A stretch of DNA of 64,000 nt from Paenibacillus sp. FSL R5-0766 (GTDB lineage Bacteria > Bacillota > Bacilli > Paenibacillales > Paenibacillaceae). The stretch is taken from assembly GCF_037971845.1 (NCBI RefSeq), contig NZ_CP150227.1, forward strand, positions 992,001 through 1,056,000. Direction: 5' to 3'. This document shows, one piece after another, positions 62,517 through 64,000 of the stretch. Position numbers and translations under genes: made by a program. The notes under the pieces were generated by a model. It saw nothing but the letters and a program-made list of their open reading frames with translations, was not told where the DNA came from and made no database searches. Within the stretch, counting starts at the first letter, position 1. Each line of letters opens with the position of its first letter.

Positions 62517-63142
62517 TCAGATTCCTCCAGTGTTTCATCATGTTGTATTGGTGCAAACAGATAAAAGGCATGTCCCTTCAGATTCTCCCACTCAGGATGA
62601 TGAAGAATGTCTTCCCCGAGAGTCAAGGCTACTCCATTCAAAAAAGAAATATAGCTCCGAGAGATCATTGCTGGAGAGAAACTTTTGTTGAACTCCCCCA
62701 TGGATTGCCCCTTTGTATAGACAGCTTCAATCGTATCGGTCATTATTTTTATGCTTTCAAGGACCTTCTGTGTAAGTTCGGGGAATCTGGTTCGTTGCCC
62801 CAAGACAGATTGAGCGAGTCGTAACTCATTGGTATAGAAGTAAATATGACTGAATTGTTCTTCTACCATGTTTTTAATCAACGTACCTGGTGTTCCTTTT
62901 TGTTGTAGAGAAGCAAGTGATTTCTTCTGAATATCATCAAGCGGTTCAAGTACAGCGGCATGGAACAGAGCTTCTTTGCTTGGGAAGTATTGAAAGATGG
63001 TTCCGGAAGTTACTCCTGCAGTTTTTGCGATAATAGCCGTTGTGGTATTGGAATATCCGCTTTCGGCAAAAAGGATCACGGCTTCTTTTAGGATTCGTTT
63101 ACGCCGCTCGAGTCTCTTTTCCTCATTAATCGGTCTGGCCAA
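62513..63142 (-). CDS. TetR-family repressor
   Basis: The 209-residue regulator has an N-terminal TetR helix-turn-helix (ILKEAVILFAESGYSNTTTAIIAKTAGVTSGTIFQYFPSKEALFHAAV, about 18-62) and a helical ligand domain. A GGAGA-type site precedes the ATG. It overlaps the hydrolase gene by four bases, and a long AT palindrome lies 27 bp before its start, so autorepression is likely. The inducer could be a lipid or ester handled by the hydrolase; this is inference. Confidence 0.92.
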   Translation of the reverse strand: MARPINEEKRLERRKRILKEAVILFAESGYSNTTTAIIAKTAGVTSGTIFQYFPSKEALFHAAVLEPLDDIQKKSLASLQQKGTPGTLIKNMVEEQFSHIYFYTNELRLAQSVLGQRTRFPELTQKVLESIKIMTDTIEAVYTKGQSMGEFNKSFSPAMISRSYISFLNGVALTLGEDILHHPEWENLKGHAFYLFAPIQHDETLEESE

Positions 63143-63168
63143 ATGAATTCTCCTTTCATCATTTCGAT

Positions 63169-63196
63169 TTAATTAATTAACTGATCAATTAATTAA
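63169..63196. promoter_or_regulatory. Probable TetR operator
   Basis: Arms TTAATTAATT and AATTAATTAA are exact complements around the 8-bp spacer AACTGATC. The position just upstream of tetR fits an autoregulatory operator. Confidence 0.6.
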
Positions 63197-63265
63197 TAAT
63201 ATATCTGAATTAACTCCTTATGGCAATAGTAAGTTATTCATTCAGTTGCACTAATCTTTGAACAT

Positions 63266-63293
63266 ACTCTGATGCTTGCATTGGAGTTTTTTT
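63266..63293 (+). terminator. Orphan terminator upstream of the last gene
   Basis: ACTC/GAGT and ATGC/GCAT stack into one hairpin with TT in the loop, followed by seven T residues, reading on the plus strand. No plus-strand gene precedes it, so it may end a short transcript or attenuate the following gene. The rest of 63143-63470 has no gene I can support. Confidence 0.55.
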
Positions 63294-63470
63294 TATTGCA
63301 TCCAACAAAGTTACCACAGTCATGATAGCGTTTTTATGTAAACCCAATATTTTCTTGCCTAATTCGACATATTCATTTACTATTTTCCCATACATAGTGC
63401 TTCAAGCATGTGTTTTTTTGGTAGCGCCTAGTCAAAAAGGCTTGGGTTCACGGGAGAGGAAGAGGAGCGG

Positions 63471-64000
63471 ATGATTGTTTTTTTTAGAAAACGTTTGGTT
63501 GTGCGCATTGTTGCAGTAGTCACACTGGTCATTACGATTATAGCCGTGGGAAGCATGCTGTTACAGGTGGCCAATATGAAACTAGCTGCGCAGGAGGCCA
63601 TTTCGAGTTACAACATCCAGATTGCTCAGAGTTATGTGAATCAGCTGGATACAGCATCTTATGCTGAGTTTGCCAAGGACCCCAAGGAGAATGACGAATT
63701 CTTGAAGATTCGTGATGAACTGGATGACTTTCGCGTAAGCATTGGTGCAATGTATGTGTATTTCGTCAAAATAGATGACAAAGGTACGCCACTTATTATG
63801 GTGGATGGTATGAAGGATGCAGATAAAGCCTCACCGATTAATGAAGTTACGGATGTCCCTCAGGAAGCTGTGCAGAAGCTGTTGCAGGGGCAAACAGCCA
63901 GTTCTTCAATTATTAACAATGAGGAGTACGGCGACTATATTTCCTCTTACGCTCCCATGCTGGATAGTAACGGCGCTGTAACAGGTGTAATTGGGATCGA
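63471..64000 (+). CDS. Membrane sensor protein, 3' end outside the window (probable chemotaxis receptor or kinase)
   Basis: An ATG with GAGGAG just upstream opens a frame that stays open for 176 codons to the window end. It begins MIVFFRKRLVVRI, has a transmembrane helix at about 13-33, and then an extracellular Cache-like domain (SIGAMYVYFVKIDDKG, YGDYISSYAPMLDSNGAVTGVIGI). Such an N-terminus belongs to chemotaxis receptors, histidine kinases or diguanylate cyclases; the output domain lies outside the window, so the class cannot be fixed. Confidence 0.75.
   Translation, partial: MIVFFRKRLVVRIVAVVTLVITIIAVGSMLLQVANMKLAAQEAISSYNIQIAQSYVNQLDTASYAEFAKDPKENDEFLKIRDELDDFRVSIGAMYVYFVKIDDKGTPLIMVDGMKDADKASPINEVTDVPQEAVQKLLQGQTASSSIINNEEYGDYISSYAPMLDSNGAVTGVIGI

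Noticed and set aside
1..64000. CRISPR arrays, tRNA or rRNA genes, transposases
   Set aside because: I saw no regularly spaced direct repeats, no tRNA-like CCA or cloverleaf cores, no rRNA stretches and no transposase-like proteins.

Overview
The window reads as a chromosomal segment of a Paenibacillus-type Firmicute. Supporting this are strong AGGAGG ribosome binding sites, frequent TTG/GTG starts, many hairpin-plus-T-run terminators, Bacillus-like gene sets (YkoEDC, NasABC, YclNOPQ-like, YsnE) and dispersed intergenic repeats. GC looks moderate (mid to high 40s by eye, not computed). I see no rRNA, tRNA, CRISPR array, transposase or prophage.

Layout. 0-2 kb: secreted pectate lyase facing a stalk-domain surface protein. 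2-8 kb: TPP riboswitch, a MITE-like repeat, the YkoEDC thiamin-precursor ECF transporter and an anchored beta-propeller protein. 8-10.6 kb: MetNIQ-type ABC importer whose ATPase lacks the usual C-terminal regulatory domain. 10.6-17.6 kb: signalling block (chemotaxis receptor, solo PAS protein, 1080-residue hybrid kinase, convergent OmpR-type regulator). 17.7-20 kb: MmyB-type regulator divergent from a stand-alone FabF. 20-26 kb: assimilatory nitrate uptake and reduction (nasA divergent from nasBC). 26-32 kb: 139-residue unknown plus a giant DUF4132 protein. 32-37 kb: exported GH3 and GH30 glucan-active enzymes. 37-45 kb: mixed accessory region with a WXG100-type secretion substrate, a four-hairpin 3' region, NirC, a colicin-immunity-like protein between two unknown small genes, two LysR regulators, a threonine aldolase-like enzyme and an SMI1/KNR4 protein. 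45-51 kb: aldo/keto reductase and a glycerol-to-DHAP module (GldA, fused DhaKL) under a PocR-AraC regulator. 51-55 kb: Fur-controlled siderophore importer. 55-64 kb: AlaX, DUF1963-like zinc protein, GNATs, a 42-residue membrane peptide, an amino acid permease, a TetR/hydrolase operon and the start of a receptor cut by the window end.

The most striking regulation is in the nasA-nasBC divergent region. Each transcription unit has a GlnR/TnrA-type box overlapping its own -35, followed by a leader with two adjacent small hairpins whose six-base loops start with A and have G at position four, and a terminator that competes with the second hairpin. This is the signature of ANTAR-protein antitermination, present twice, once per direction. 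Nitrogen limitation and a second signal, probably nitrate or nitrite, would then both be needed. No ANTAR protein and no nitrite reductase lie in this window.

Other structured non-coding DNA: a 165-bp repeat in two inverted copies 34 kb apart with complementary ends and pair-preserving differences; a MITE-like element between the TPP riboswitch and ykoE with a reduced relative near 42.57 kb; and four consecutive strong hairpins after the WXG100 gene.
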